Below are positions 17,055-27,793 of a stretch of DNA of 64,000 nucleotides, piece after piece. The notes beneath the pieces were generated by a model, which searched no databases, was not told the DNA's origin, and saw only the letters and a list, made by a program, of their open reading frames with translations. The translations under genes were made by a program, and so were the position numbers. This DNA is from Pseudomonas graminis (lineage in GTDB: Bacteria > Pseudomonadota > Gammaproteobacteria > Pseudomonadales > Pseudomonadaceae): contig NZ_SOCR01000002.1 of assembly GCF_004364335.1 (NCBI RefSeq), forward strand, positions 496,001 through 560,000, given 5' to 3'. Positions within the stretch are counted from its first letter, which is position 1; every line of letters starts with the position of its first letter.

Positions 17055-17447
17055 ATGCCTGCGCCGCATGCCTCAGCAAGAAATCTTCATGCACCCACTC
17101 CTCGAAAGCCAGAGCCACGAAGGTATGTCCGTTTGCCTGCAAACCCACTCACCGCGCGCGAAACCTATCAAGTCCTGCGGGAAATCGCCCTGGGGGTGCG
17201 ATCGATGCGCCGCATAGGCGAACACTCGTGGGGAGATATTTACTGCGGCCTGATGACAGTCGAAACCGATGGGTGGGTGATCACGTTTTACAACGATTGC
17301 GACACACTCGATTATTGCGACAGCTGCCACAACCCGGAAGGCAGGGCTTATACCTTTGACTCCTCCAAACGGTTCGGTACTGATCCGGTGGAGCTGCTGA
17401 GGACGTGGGAACACCGCGAGCTCGAAAGGTTGCTCTCTTCGATGTAG
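17055..17447 (+). CDS. DUF7693 family protein
   Basis: 130 residues. The core LTARETYQVLREIALGVRSM ... GWVITFYNDCDTLDYCDSC ... DPVELLRTWEHRELERLL matches a small Pseudomonas family annotated as DUF7693, including a Cys pair (CDSC). The first 30 or so residues are not conserved-looking, and the real start may be later. GGAGG lies 11 nt before this ATG. The function is unknown; it is soluble, with no signal. Confidence 0.65.
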   Translation: MPAPHASARNLHAPTPRKPEPRRYVRLPANPLTARETYQVLREIALGVRSMRRIGEHSWGDIYCGLMTVETDGWVITFYNDCDTLDYCDSCHNPEGRAYTFDSSKRFGTDPVELLRTWEHRELERLLSSM

Positions 17448-17653
17448 ACAAACTTTCAAGCACGGTCTTACCTGGAGCGCTCGGGCCAGGTGGTCCTCGG
17501 TGACAATTTAAAAAGCAACATCAGCCCGAACGACCTGCGACTCCAGGAAAGAGTAAATATGCGCCCTGAGCGCAGCTCCCAAGGAAGCGCACTCAGGTAA
17601 AGGTTCGTCACGGGCAAGTGATTGACGTCCCTCATTACGTATCGACAGGGTCA

Positions 17654-18967
17654 TCACAACTCGATGCGTTCCACCTTGCCCACCAACAGGATGTAGGACA
17701 GCGCTCCAAGCAGCGCCAGAACAGCGATGTAAGTGATCGCCGGCGCAAAGGAATCACCCGACGCCAGGAAGCCGATCACGATTGGGGTGGCGATCGCCGC
17801 AAGGTTACCGATGAGGTTGAAGGTGCCCCCGGTCAGTCCCAACAGCCGCGCCGGGGCGAGGGTCGAGACCAGCGACCAGGTGATCGACGCCAGGCCGTTA
17901 CCGAAGAAGGCCAGCGCCAGGAAGGCGATAACCAGCGGGGTTGAGTCGACGTAGTTGGCGCCGATGATCGAGGTCGAGATCAGCAGACCCGCGATGATCG
18001 GCGTCTTGCGGGCGAAGCCGACGGTGTGGCCGCGACGGATCAGCCAGTCGGAGAAGAAACCCGAGCAGAGCACGCCAACGAACGCCGCGAGGAACGGCAG
18101 CGACGCCAGCAGGCCGGACTTGATGAAATCCATGCCGCGGTATTTGACCAGGTAGGTCGGGAACCAGGTGAGGAAGAACCACAGCGTCGAGTTCAGGCAG
18201 AACTGGCCCAGGTAGATGCCCCACAGCTTGCGCTTGGTCAGCACGATGCCGAGGTCTTGCCAGCTGAAACCGCTTTCGCGTTCCGAGGCATCGGTCTGCA
18301 TGTCGACCAGGCCGCCGCCGTCCTTGATCAGGTCGATCTCGCCCTGGTTGATGCCTTTGAAGTCACGCGGTTCGCGATACACCATGTACCAGATCGCCGC
18401 CCACAGCACGCCGACGCCGCCGGTGGCCACGAAGACCATGTGCCAGCCGTACCGGGTCTGCAGCCACGCGAGCACCGGGGTCAGAAACGCCAGGCCGACG
18501 AACTGGCCGGAGGTGTAAAAGCCGACGGCGGTGGCGCGTTCCTTTTCCGGGAACCAGGCGGTGACGACCCGGCTGTTGATCGGATAGGCTGGGGCCTCCA
18601 GCGCGCCGACGGCCATGCGCAAAATGAACAGGCCGATGAAGCTGCCAACGAAGCCGAGGAAAATGGTCGCGATGGACCACAGCGCCAGCGCCACGGTGTA
18701 AAGGATGCGCGGCGGCACGCGATCCACCAGCCAGCCGCCGGGCAGCTGCATGGCGGCGTAGGTCCAGCCGAAGGCGGAGAAGATCAGGCCGACGTGCACC
18801 GGGTCGATGCCCAGCTCGCTGGTCAGTGCGGGCGCGGCGATGGAGAGATTGCTGCGGTCGAGGTAGTTGATCACCACGGTGATGAACAGCAGCACCATGA
18901 TGAAAAAGCGTTTGCGGGTCGGCGTGGCGGTGGTCGCCCGCGCCTGGGTCACAGTCTGTGTGCGCAT
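17654..18967 (-). CDS. dgoT: D-galactonate MFS transporter DgoT
   Basis: 437 residues, a 12-helix anion:cation symporter (ACS) family major facilitator. The N-terminal helix ITVVINYLDRSNLSIAAPAL and the segment GLIFSAFGWTYAAMQLPGGW are the hallmarks of the GudP/DgoT/ExuT group. It takes up D-galactonate with protons. It lies downstream of dgoD on the same strand, completing a dgoKADT set. A 289-base repeat-containing gap separates it from dgoD and may reduce its expression. Confidence 0.9.
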   Translation of the reverse strand: MRTQTVTQARATTATPTRKRFFIMVLLFITVVINYLDRSNLSIAAPALTSELGIDPVHVGLIFSAFGWTYAAMQLPGGWLVDRVPPRILYTVALALWSIATIFLGFVGSFIGLFILRMAVGALEAPAYPINSRVVTAWFPEKERATAVGFYTSGQFVGLAFLTPVLAWLQTRYGWHMVFVATGGVGVLWAAIWYMVYREPRDFKGINQGEIDLIKDGGGLVDMQTDASERESGFSWQDLGIVLTKRKLWGIYLGQFCLNSTLWFFLTWFPTYLVKYRGMDFIKSGLLASLPFLAAFVGVLCSGFFSDWLIRRGHTVGFARKTPIIAGLLISTSIIGANYVDSTPLVIAFLALAFFGNGLASITWSLVSTLAPARLLGLTGGTFNLIGNLAAIATPIVIGFLASGDSFAPAITYIAVLALLGALSYILLVGKVERIEL

Positions 18968-19256
18968 GGGAAGTGCCTCTTTTTATGGTTATCTGAGGTC
19001 TGGAGTTTTTTGCAGGCTTTGTTGCGATTGTTCCCACGCTCCGTGTGGGAACACCGCGGCCGACGCGGAGCGTCGGGAAATGCATTCCCACGCAGAGCGC
19101 AGGGGCGATCAGCATGCAGCGGCATGAACACTGCTCTGTAGGAACCAGCTTGCTGGCGAACGCAATTCATCATTCACCAACGCAGCGCCTGACCCACCGC
19201 GTTCGCCAGCAAGCCGACCCCTCCAGGTTCAACACCTGTCAGTCAGCACAGGGCAA
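18968..19256. repeat. Intergenic repeats between dgoD and dgoT
   Basis: Two repeat types are seen. At 19029-19105 there are copies of a GTTCCCACGCTCC-GTGTGGGAAC-type palindrome. At 19139-19224 there is a face-to-face REP pair, degenerate on both sides (GGAACCAGCTTGCTGGCGA and TTCGCCAGCAAGCCGACCCC). There is no gene. Confidence 0.8.
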
Positions 19257-20405
19257 TCACCACTCGGCAAAGCTGCCGTCGGCGTGGCGCCAGATCGGGT
19301 TGCGCCAGCGGTGGCCGATGGCGGCGCGTTCCTTGACGTACTCTTCGTTGATCTCGATGCCCAGGCCCGGCCCGTTCGGGATCTTCACCATGCCCTTGTC
19401 GTAGTCGAAGACTTCCGGGTTCTTGATGTAGTCGAGCAGGTCGTTGCTTTCGTTGTAGTGAATGCCCAGGCTCTGCTCCTGAATGAACGCGTTGTAGCAA
19501 ACGGCGTCCAGTTGCAGGCACGCGGCCAGCGCGATCGGGCCCAGCGGGCAATGCAGGGCCAGCGCCACGTCATAGGCTTCGGCCATGTTGGCGATCTTGC
19601 GGGTTTCGGTGATGCCGCCGGCGTGGGAAGCATCCGGCTGGATGATGTCGACGTAGCCTTCGCTCAACACGCGCTTGAAATCCCAACGGGAGAACAAACG
19701 CTCGCCCAAGGCAATCGGCGTGCTGGTCAACGGCGCCAGTTCTTTCAGCGCTTCGTAGTTCTCGCTGAGCACTGGCTCTTCGATGAACATCAGCTTGTAC
19801 GGGTCCAGCTCTTTCATCAGCACCTTGGCCATCGGCTTGTGCACACGACCGTGGAAGTCGACGCCGATGCCAACGTTCGGGCCCACCGCATCACGCACGG
19901 CGGCAACGTTGGCCAGGGCCAGATCGACCTTGTCGAAGGTGTCGAGGAACTGCAGCTCTTCGGTGCCGTTCATTTTCACCGCGGTGAAGCCACGCTCCAC
20001 CGCTTCTTTCGCTGCACGCGCGGTGTCAGCCGGACGGTCGCCGCCGATCCACGAATACACCCGAATCTTGTCGCGCACCTGGCCGCCGAGCAGGTCGCTG
20101 ACCGACACGCCCAGTGCCTTGCCCTTGATGTCCCATAGCGCCTGGTCGATACCCGCCAGCGCGCTCATGTGAATGGCGCCGCCTCGGTAGAAGCCGCCGC
20201 GATACAGCACGGTCCAGATGTCTTCGATGTTGCGGGGGTCTTTGCCGATCAGGTAGTCGGACAGCTCCTCAACCGCTGCGGCCACGGTGTGGGCGCGGCC
20301 CTCGACCACAGGCTCGCCCCAACCGGTGACGCCCTGGTCGGTCTCGACTTTCAGGAAGCACCAGCGCGGCGGAACGATGTACGTCGTGAGTTTGGTGATT
20401 TTCAT
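19257..20405 (-). CDS. dgoD: D-galactonate dehydratase DgoD
   Basis: 382 residues, the usual length for DgoD. The enolase-superfamily mandelate-racemase subgroup features are present: [14 protein letters not shown] (metal-ligand Asp and catalytic His), FIEEPVL and ALGERLF (metal-ligand Glu residues), and [18 protein letters not shown] near residue 285. It dehydrates D-galactonate to 2-keto-3-deoxy-galactonate using Mg2+. It sits between dgoA and dgoT in the operon. Confidence 0.95.
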   Translation of the reverse strand: MKITKLTTYIVPPRWCFLKVETDQGVTGWGEPVVEGRAHTVAAAVEELSDYLIGKDPRNIEDIWTVLYRGGFYRGGAIHMSALAGIDQALWDIKGKALGVSVSDLLGGQVRDKIRVYSWIGGDRPADTARAAKEAVERGFTAVKMNGTEELQFLDTFDKVDLALANVAAVRDAVGPNVGIGVDFHGRVHKPMAKVLMKELDPYKLMFIEEPVLSENYEALKELAPLTSTPIALGERLFSRWDFKRVLSEGYVDIIQPDASHAGGITETRKIANMAEAYDVALALHCPLGPIALAACLQLDAVCYNAFIQEQSLGIHYNESNDLLDYIKNPEVFDYDKGMVKIPNGPGLGIEINEEYVKERAAIGHRWRNPIWRHADGSFAEW

Positions 20406-20488
20406 GTCTTGTCTCTCTTATTCAAAAACACATGCTGTTAGCGCACTTGCTCAAAAACACAGCCTCGATGGCGCAACGAGCGGGTCAT

Positions 20489-21124
20489 TCACTGATTGTT
20501 GGCAGGCTTGTGCTGGTTCCAGGCGTTCACGTAGGCCTTGGCGCTCTTGGCGACGTCGTCGGCGCTCATGCCGGGCTTGAACAGCCCCGAACCGAGGCCG
20601 AAACCGGACACGCCGGCGTCGAGGAACACTTTCATGTTGTCCGGGGTGATGCCGCCCACCGGAATCAACGCCGTGCCGGCCGGCAATACCGCCAGCCAGG
20701 CCTTGACCACCGCAGGGCCCATTTGCTCGGCCGGGAACATTTTCAGCACGTCGGCGCCTTCGGCCAGCGCGGCGAAGGCTTCGGTCGGCGTCGCCACGCC
20801 CGGGGACAGGAACAGGCCTTCGGCCTTGGCCGCGCGCAGCACCTTGGGATCACTGTGGGGCATGACGATGACCTGGCCGCCGGCTTCCTTGACCTGGCGC
20901 ACTTGCTCCGGCGTCAGCACCGTGCCCGCCCCGATCAGGCAATCGGCGGGCAAGCTCTGACGCAGCAAGCGGATACTGTCGTACGGCTGCGGGGAATTGA
21001 GCGGCACTTCGATGACGCGGAAACCGGCGGTGTACAGGACATCACCGATGGCCGGCGCTTCTTCGGGGCGCAGGCCGCGCAGAATCGCGACCAGGCCGTT
21101 TTGCACGAGGGCTTGCTTGAGCAT
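20489..21124 (-). CDS. dgoA: 2-dehydro-3-deoxy-6-phosphogalactonate aldolase DgoA
   Basis: 211 residues, a class I KDPG/KDPGal aldolase. LVAILRGLRPEEAPAIGDVL holds the catalytic Glu neighbourhood, LIGAGTVLTPEQV follows, and the Schiff-base Lys is in DVLKMFPAEQMGP at about residue 125. It splits 2-keto-3-deoxy-6-phosphogalactonate to pyruvate and glyceraldehyde-3-phosphate. One base separates its start from the dgoK stop (TGACATG), which indicates translational coupling. Confidence 0.93.
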   Translation of the reverse strand: MLKQALVQNGLVAILRGLRPEEAPAIGDVLYTAGFRVIEVPLNSPQPYDSIRLLRQSLPADCLIGAGTVLTPEQVRQVKEAGGQVIVMPHSDPKVLRAAKAEGLFLSPGVATPTEAFAALAEGADVLKMFPAEQMGPAVVKAWLAVLPAGTALIPVGGITPDNMKVFLDAGVSGFGLGSGLFKPGMSADDVAKSAKAYVNAWNQHKPANNQ

Positions 21125-21125
21125 G

Positions 21126-22142
21126 TCAGTTCTCTACATGAAGGGGCCGGGCAGCGGCCGAAGAGGAAGATTGAATCAGACCGGCCTGCACCGCCACCTG
21201 CCAGAGGCCACGCTCGGTGGCCTGCTCCGCCAGGGTCACCTGGGCAAAACCGTTGGCATCAAGGGCGCGCCGGTAGCGGGCGATCAGGGCGTCGCTGCCG
21301 ATCAGGATCACGGCGGGCAAATTTGCGTCGGTCTGGCGCAGCAATTGCGCCAGCGCGACGATTTCATGGCCGATCAACAGGCCGGAGAGGTAATCGGATT
21401 GCGCGGTGCCGGACAGCACGCCGGTCAAGCCGAGGGTCCGGCAACTGAAGATGGTCGACAGCGGACCCGCCGCGCCGTTGGCCGACCGCGACACCGCCAC
21501 GCCTCGGTCGAAGGCTACAGCGTCGAACGTGTCGCTGCGCTGCATCGTGCGGCCGAGAATGGTATGGCTGGACAGCGCGGCGTAGACCTCGCCGGTCATG
21601 AAGGTATCGAAATGCTCGATTCGGCCGTTCACCGCCCTCACCCACTTCGAGTGGCTGCCGGGCAGGCCGATCAACAGGGGTTTTGTGGCTTCGCGGGCGG
21701 GCAGCGAGTCGAGAATGCCGAGGACCTGGGTTTCTTCGCCGCGCATCACGTTGGGCAGCTCGGAACGCTGCAGGATGCCGGGAATGATGTGAACGTCGAC
21801 GCCGCGCACGCTGCGCACCGTGACCAGCGCAGAGCTAAGCGCTGCGACGCTGGCGGGCGTCTGCTGATAGACCGCCTCGCGCCAGCCCTGGGCGCTGCCG
21901 ACCATGCCGCAGGCAATCACCGGCAGCGTCGGTTCGGCGTCTAGCCAGTCGCCACAGGCTTCGTCAAACGCCAGTTCGAATCCGTTGGAAACCTGCTGCC
22001 CGCTGATCGAACGAGGTGTCGATGGCAGCTGCATGATGCCCGCGCTGAGCGAACGTTGTTCCAGTACCCGGCCGTGTTCGCCGAGTCGATACGCGCGAAG
22101 GGAGGTCGTCCCCCAGTCGAGCGCGATCAATTGCGCCTGCAT
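21126..22142 (-). CDS. dgoK: 2-dehydro-3-deoxygalactonokinase DgoK
   Basis: 338 residues. The N-terminal LIALDWGTTSLRAYRLGEHG is the phosphate-binding motif of the DgoK family of the ASKHA sugar kinases, and LIGLPGSHSKWVRAVNGRIE is the substrate-side signature. It phosphorylates 2-keto-3-deoxy-galactonate at C6. It is the first gene of the minus-strand dgoK-dgoA-dgoD-dgoT operon. No regulator gene (such as a GntR-type dgoR) is beside it. Confidence 0.93.
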   Translation of the reverse strand: MQAQLIALDWGTTSLRAYRLGEHGRVLEQRSLSAGIMQLPSTPRSISGQQVSNGFELAFDEACGDWLDAEPTLPVIACGMVGSAQGWREAVYQQTPASVAALSSALVTVRSVRGVDVHIIPGILQRSELPNVMRGEETQVLGILDSLPAREATKPLLIGLPGSHSKWVRAVNGRIEHFDTFMTGEVYAALSSHTILGRTMQRSDTFDAVAFDRGVAVSRSANGAAGPLSTIFSCRTLGLTGVLSGTAQSDYLSGLLIGHEIVALAQLLRQTDANLPAVILIGSDALIARYRRALDANGFAQVTLAEQATERGLWQVAVQAGLIQSSSSAAARPLHVEN

Positions 22143-22536
22143 GGCTTCACCTGATTGTTATTAATGAGTGAATGCGGAGCGGACTATAAACCGGTTGCGC
22201 TAATAATCTCAATATATAACGCGCAATCCCATATATCGGGATTTACCGTTTTCGGGCAGGGATATTTCGACGATTACCTGTTCCGAACGGATTTGCGGTT
22301 CGGGCATACTGATGCCCGTCGCTGGCAAAACTTTCACGAACACCGTGTTAGCTTTTGAACCCAGCCTGCGGCGCGTCACCTTCTGTTTTTCATACTGCTC
22401 CTACCACTCATCAGCCTCAGCGCCGAAGGTGGTAACTTTTCTGTATGCCCCACCCTTTCGCTCTCTGCCCTGCACGCCTGCCGGCGCCTGTTCGCGTGCC
22501 CGCACGCTTAACTCATCTGAAACAAGGATCCTCAAG
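22143..22536. promoter_or_regulatory. Divergent intergenic region dgoK / acyltransferase
   Basis: There is no gene. The part nearest dgoK is AT-rich and should hold the dgo promoter. A perfect inverted repeat AATCCC-N7-GGGATT at 22225-22243 is a candidate operator for the dgo operon. Nothing else stands out in the remaining 290 bases before the acyltransferase. Confidence 0.45.
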
Positions 22537-23682
22537 ATGAAGCGATTCCCCGTGCTCGACAGCCTGCGCGGTCTCTGCGCCCTGACCCTGATTGTTCATC
22601 ACTCGCACATCGAGCGAAGCATCACGGAGCTGTCGTTTTTCCGTAACGCCAGCCAGTTCGCCGGTCTGTTCTTCGCCTTGAGCGGGTTTCTGCTGTACCG
22701 GCGCTACGTCGGCACGCTGAACACCCCGCGGCAACTGGGCGACTTCATGATTGCCCGCGCCTGCCGGGTCATGCCGCTGCACATCGCGGTGTTGTTGTTC
22801 TTCATCGGTTTCGAGTGTTTGAAGCTGGTGCTGGAACGCTATGGTCTGCTGTTGAATTTCCCGGCGTTCAGTGGTGACCGGGCGCCTGGGGAGATCCTGC
22901 CCAATCTGTTGCTGATCCAGGCGTGGTGGCCGGGCTTCAATGCGCTGTCCTTCAACTATCCGTCGTGGTGGGTCAGCGTCGCGTTTTATCTGTGGCTGAT
23001 CTTCGGGCTGATCTGCTACGCGCTGCCGGGGATGGCGCGGACGATTTTTACGCTGCTGGGCGGGTTGGCGTTTGTCGGGCTGTTCGCGGATTCCGATCTG
23101 CTGACGCGCTATGTGTTGTGGGGCGCAGCCTGTTTTTTTGCGGGCACGGTGACGTATCGGCTGTACGCGCGTCTGCGGAATTTCGCACCGGGGGGGGTGC
23201 TGGGCAGTGTGCTTGAGGTGGGGGTATTGGCGACCATCGGCTGGCTGATGGTGGACGGCGAAGCCCCGCTGACAATAGAGCTGGCGTTGCTGTTTTGCCT
23301 GGCGATTCTGGTGTTCGCCTGGGAGGCCGGGGTGGTTTCGCGGCTGTTGCAGGTGCGGGTGTTTCCGGCGCTGGGCACGTTGTGGCTGTCGATTTACCTG
23401 ACCCATGCGGCGGTAATTTTCGTGGTCGCGACCGGGCTGACGCTGGCGGCGAAGTTTGGCGGTTATCCGCTGTTGGTGGACAAGCCAGGGGAGATTCCGG
23501 GGTCGCTGGTAAGGTATCTGAGTACGGGCAGTGCGTTGAACGACAATCTGTTGATGCTGTTGGTGGTCGTGGCGGTTGTGGTGGTTTCGATGGTGGCGCA
23601 TCGGTATATCGAGGTGCCGGGCGTGCGGTTTGCTGCTGTCTTAAGATCAAGGTCAAATTCAAGATCAGAAGCATCTGCCTAG
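22537..23682 (+). CDS. Acyltransferase family 3 membrane protein (OafA/YrhL-like)
   Basis: About 381 residues with about ten membrane helices. The N-terminal LDSLRGLCALTLIVHHSHIE contains the R..H motif of acyltransferase-3 proteins, which O-acylate sugars of polysaccharide or LPS, or other exported glycans. The ATG at 22537 follows AAGGA. The frame is open further upstream, but that part is not protein-like. The last about 10 codons (SRSNSRSEASA) and the stop lie in the flanking sequence of the intergenic repeat starting at about 23662, so the native C-terminus has probably been replaced. Confidence 0.85.
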   Translation: MKRFPVLDSLRGLCALTLIVHHSHIERSITELSFFRNASQFAGLFFALSGFLLYRRYVGTLNTPRQLGDFMIARACRVMPLHIAVLLFFIGFECLKLVLERYGLLLNFPAFSGDRAPGEILPNLLLIQAWWPGFNALSFNYPSWWVSVAFYLWLIFGLICYALPGMARTIFTLLGGLAFVGLFADSDLLTRYVLWGAACFFAGTVTYRLYARLRNFAPGGVLGSVLEVGVLATIGWLMVDGEAPLTIELALLFCLAILVFAWEAGVVSRLLQVRVFPALGTLWLSIYLTHAAVIFVVATGLTLAAKFGGYPLLVDKPGEIPGSLVRYLSTGSALNDNLLMLLVVVAVVVVSMVAHRYIEVPGVRFAAVLRSRSNSRSEASA

Positions 23683-23963
23683 GGGCAGATTGTTTCTGCC
23701 TTCGGCGAGTTACTTGGAAAAGTCGAAAGTCGCACCATCCCCAAGTAACCAAGGGTGCTTGCTCCTGGTTTGGCCCCTCGTTCCTCGGGGTTCCCTCACT
23801 CCGACGACGCTCCGTGGGCCCGCGCCGAACGGACATCCATGTCCTGACGGCGCTCTCGCGGCATCCATGCCGCTCGGCCCACTGCGCGTCGTCTGCGTTC
23901 GGCCTGCACCCAAGTCGCGTTTTGCGGTGTTCGGGCTTTTTGCGTAGGAAGATCAAGATCAAC
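23662..23963 (+). repeat. ~280-bp intergenic repeat, copy 1
   Basis: Blocks in order: a CTGCCTAGGGGCAG palindrome, CTTCGGCGAGTTACTTGG, CCAAGTAACCAAGGGTGCTT, CTCCGTGGGCCCGC, GCGGCATCCATGCCGCTCGG, GCCTGCACCCAAGTCGCG, ending with GATCAAGATCAACAGC. The same blocks occur in order at 24371-24650 (inverted), 42360-42652, 42902-43160 (inverted) and 53040-53332. Open frames inside it are side products of its composition. Confidence 0.85.
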
Positions 23964-23965
23964 AG

Positions 23966-24036
23966 CTTCCCGGCTGAAGCCGGTCCTACAGGACACCGCA
24001 TGCATTCAGTGGGACCGGCTTTAGCCGGGAAAGCGT
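23966..24036. repeat. REP pair, CGGCTTTAGCCGGGAA type
   Basis: TTCCCGGCTGAAGCCGGTCC and, facing it, GGACCGGCTTTAGCCGGGAA about 30 nt later. This is an inverted REP pair (BIME-like). Confidence 0.85.
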
Positions 24037-24095
24037 CAATGGGCACGGCGCGAAATTGATGGCGAATGAACCGGCCCCCTTATTGATTGTTGATC

Positions 24096-24222
24096 GTCCC
24101 CACGCTCCGCGTGGGAATGCATCCTGTGACGCTCCGCATCAGATCGCTGGCTTGATGCGCATACTCTGCAGGACGCCAAGCGTCCGAGGCGGCATTACCA
24201 CGCAGAGCGTGGGAACGATCGG
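24096..24222. repeat. CACGCTCCGCGTGGGAA-type intergenic repeat
   Basis: CCCACGCTCCGCGTGGGAAT at the left and CACGCAGAGCGTGGGAACGA at the right frame a GC-rich centre. The same family occurs between dgoD and dgoT (19029-19105). Confidence 0.75.
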
Positions 24223-24259
24223 ATTCGACGCCAAACCGTGCGGCGGATGAAGATCAATT

Positions 24260-24347
24260 GTAGGAGCGCGCTTGCCCGCGAATGATGGTGGGTCAGCTTC
24301 ATCTGTGTGACTGACAGAACGCCATCGCGGGAAAGCGCGCTCCTACA
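24260..24347. repeat. REP pair, GCGCGCTTGCCCGCGA type
   Basis: TAGGAGCGCGCTTGCCCGCG faces CGCGGGAAAGCGCGCTCCTA across about 50 nt. The right arm has one base changed from the usual TTGCCC. Confidence 0.85.
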
Positions 24348-24370
24348 CTGGATTCCGTCAGCCTTTATCT

Positions 24371-24650
24371 GCTTTTGATCTTCATACGCAAAAAGTCCAG
24401 ACGCCGCCAATCGCGACTTGGGTGCAGGCTGAACGGAGGTCTCGCGGAGTGGGTCGAGCCGCATGGATGCGGCGAGAGCTGCCCCCCGCCATGGATGGCG
24501 GATGGCAGCGGGCCCACGGAGCGGGGCCGGAGTGAAGGAACCCCGACGCAGGAGGGGCCAAACCGAGAGCAAGCACCCTTGGTTACTTGGGGTGCTTTTC
24601 CAAGTAACTCGCCGAAGGCGAAACGTCTGCCCCTAGGCAGACGCTCTTGA
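24371..24650 (-). repeat. ~280-bp intergenic repeat, copy 2 (inverted)
   Basis: The reverse complement of the block order in copy 1: it starts GATCTTCATACGCAAAAAG, passes CATGGATGCGGCGAGAGC and GTTACTTGGGGTGCTT, and ends GGGGCAGACG-like sequence. With copy 1 it forms an inverted pair about 400 bases apart, between the acyltransferase and asd. Confidence 0.85.
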
Positions 24651-24689
24651 ACTTGGCGTACTAAGTCACGCTGCAGGGCCGCCGGGCAA

Positions 24690-25802
24690 TTACCGCTCTA
24701 GCAAAATCCGCAGCATCCGACGCAACGGCTCGGCCGCGCCCCACAACAACTGATCGCCCACAGTAAACGCGCCCAGATACTGCGAACCCATGTTCAACTT
24801 GCGCAAACGCCCCACCGGGATATTCAACGTCCCGGTCACCGACGTCGGGCTTAGCTCCTGAATGCTCGCTTCGCGATTATTCGGCACCAGCTTCACCCAC
24901 GGGTTGTGCTGACTGATCATCCCCTCGATATCAGCGATCGGCACATCCTTGTTCAGCTTGATCGTCAGCGCCTGACTGTGGCACCGCATCGCACCGATGC
25001 GCACGCAAATACCATCCACCGGAATCGGGCTCTTGAAGCGGCCCAGAATCTTGTTCGTCTCCGCCTGCCCTTTCCACTCCTCGCGGCTCTGACCGTTCGG
25101 CAGCTCCTTGTCGATCCACGGGATCAGACTGCCCGCCAGGGGTACCCCGAAATTCTCGGTCGGGAAGCCCTCGCCACGCATCGCGTCCGCCACCTTGCGG
25201 TCGATGTCCAGAATCGCACTCGCAGGGTTCGCCAGCTCGTCGGCCACCGACGCATTGATCGCGCCCATCTGCTTGATCAGCTCACGCATGTTCTGCGCGC
25301 CAGCGCCGGAAGCGGCCTGATACGTCATGACGTTCATCCACTCCACCAGACCGGCCTCGAACAGCCCGCCCAGGCCCATCAACATGAGGCTGACGGTGCA
25401 GTTGCCGCCGATGTAGTTCTTGGTGCCGGCGTCCAGCTGCTGGTCGATGACCTTGCGGTTGACCGGATCCAGGATGATCACCGCATCGTCCTGCATGCGC
25501 AGGGACGACGCCGCGTCGATCCAGTAACCCTGCCAGCCTGCTTCGCGCAGCTTGGGGAATACTTCGTTGGTGTAGTCGCCGCCCTGGCAGGTCAGCACCA
25601 CGTCCAGGGTCTTGAGCTCGTCGATGCTGTAGGCATCTTTGAGCGGCGCGACGTCCTTGCCCACCGACGGGCCTTGGCCGCCGACGTTGGAGGTGGTGAA
25701 AAAAACCGGCTCAATGAGATCGAAATCCTGCTCTTCCAGCATGCGCTGCATGAGCACGGAACCGACCATCCCGCGCCAACCGACCAGACCTACACGTTTC
25801 AT
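24690..25802 (-). CDS. asd: Aspartate-semialdehyde dehydrogenase
   Basis: 370 residues, the Gram-negative long-form Asd. The NADP-binding start is [20 protein letters not shown], the catalytic Cys is in [17 protein letters not shown] (about residue 135), and the substrate/catalytic His is in [16 protein letters not shown] (about 274). It makes L-aspartate-4-semialdehyde for lysine/DAP, threonine and methionine synthesis. It lies 81 nt downstream of leuB on the same strand, the usual Pseudomonas order. Confidence 0.96.
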   Translation of the reverse strand: MKRVGLVGWRGMVGSVLMQRMLEEQDFDLIEPVFFTTSNVGGQGPSVGKDVAPLKDAYSIDELKTLDVVLTCQGGDYTNEVFPKLREAGWQGYWIDAASSLRMQDDAVIILDPVNRKVIDQQLDAGTKNYIGGNCTVSLMLMGLGGLFEAGLVEWMNVMTYQAASGAGAQNMRELIKQMGAINASVADELANPASAILDIDRKVADAMRGEGFPTENFGVPLAGSLIPWIDKELPNGQSREEWKGQAETNKILGRFKSPIPVDGICVRIGAMRCHSQALTIKLNKDVPIADIEGMISQHNPWVKLVPNNREASIQELSPTSVTGTLNIPVGRLRKLNMGSQYLGAFTVGDQLLWGAAEPLRRMLRILLER

Positions 25803-25883
25803 CGCAACTACACCTTAATTAAAAGTGGGGCCCCGACCGCAGAGAGCCACAGGGCTCAACCTGACAGTCGTGGGCCCGAGATA

Positions 25884-26966
<1,083 letters not shown>

Positions 26967-27036
26967 AACGTCCTCGTTTCAATAAGTGCATCGGCGCTTT
27001 AAAAGCGCCGATTATGTAAGCAGGTGCTATGCCGTC

Positions 27037-27126
27037 TGTAGGAGCCGGCTTGCTGGCGAATGCGTCTTTTCAGTCACCATCGCGTCGCCTCGCACACTGA
27101 GTTCGCCAGCAAGCCGGCTCCTACAG
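27037..27126. repeat. REP pair between leuD and leuB
   Basis: TAGGAGCCGGCTTGCTGGCG faces CGCCAGCAAGCCGGCTCCTA across about 50 nt. It is within the leu operon and could modulate the mRNA between leuD and leuB. Confidence 0.9.
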
Positions 27127-27138
27127 GGCGCGCATCAA

Positions 27139-27783
27139 TCAGGCATCCCTGAACAGCCACGGCTGCGCTGCGCGATGTTTGCTCTCAAACGCGGCAATCG
27201 CCTCGCCGTCCACCAGGGTCAGGCCGATGTCGTCCAGGCCGTTGAGCAGGCAGTGCTTGCGGAAGGCGTCGATTTCAAAGCGGTAGACCTTGCCGTCTTC
27301 ACGGGTCACGGTCTGCGCTTCCAGGTCCACGTTCAGCTGATAACCCGGGGTTGCCTCGACCACTTTGAACAGCTCATCGACTTCGCTTTCGCTCAGGATG
27401 ATCGGCAGCAAGCCATTCTTGAAGCTGTTGTTGAAGAAGATGTCCGCGTAGCTCGGCGCGATGATGCTGCGAAAGCCATATTCTTCCAGCGCCCACGGGG
27501 CGTGTTCGCGACTCGAGCCGCAGCCGAAGTTTTCCCGGGCCAGCAACACGCTGGCGCCCTGATAACGCTCGGCGTTGAGCACAAAATCCGGGTTCAGCGG
27601 GCGCTTGCTGTTGTCCTGATACGGCTGGCCCACGTCGAGGTAGCGCCACTCGTCAAACAGGTTCGGCCCGAACCCGGTCCGGCGGATCGACTTCAGGAAC
27701 TGCTTGGGGATGATCTGATCGGTGTCGACGTTGGCGCGATCCAGCGGAGCGACCAGGCCGGTGTGTTGGGTAAAAGGCTTCAT
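27139..27783 (-). CDS. leuD: 3-isopropylmalate dehydratase small subunit LeuD
   Basis: 214 residues, the usual length. It starts [20 protein letters not shown] and contains [15 protein letters not shown], the substrate-recognition loop of the aconitase swivelling domain. With LeuC it isomerises 2-isopropylmalate to 3-isopropylmalate. It begins 10 nt after leuC, so the two are co-translated. Confidence 0.97.
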   Translation of the reverse strand: MKPFTQHTGLVAPLDRANVDTDQIIPKQFLKSIRRTGFGPNLFDEWRYLDVGQPYQDNSKRPLNPDFVLNAERYQGASVLLARENFGCGSSREHAPWALEEYGFRSIIAPSYADIFFNNSFKNGLLPIILSESEVDELFKVVEATPGYQLNVDLEAQTVTREDGKVYRFEIDAFRKHCLLNGLDDIGLTLVDGEAIAAFESKHRAAQPWLFRDA

Positions 27784-27793
27784 ACGGGGCTCC

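Noticed and set aside
23690..23947. ORFs inside the ~280-bp repeats (also 42447-42656, 42862-43089, 53119-53493)
   Set aside because: The same peptide-like strings recur in all copies in either orientation, which reflects the repeat itself rather than selection on protein.
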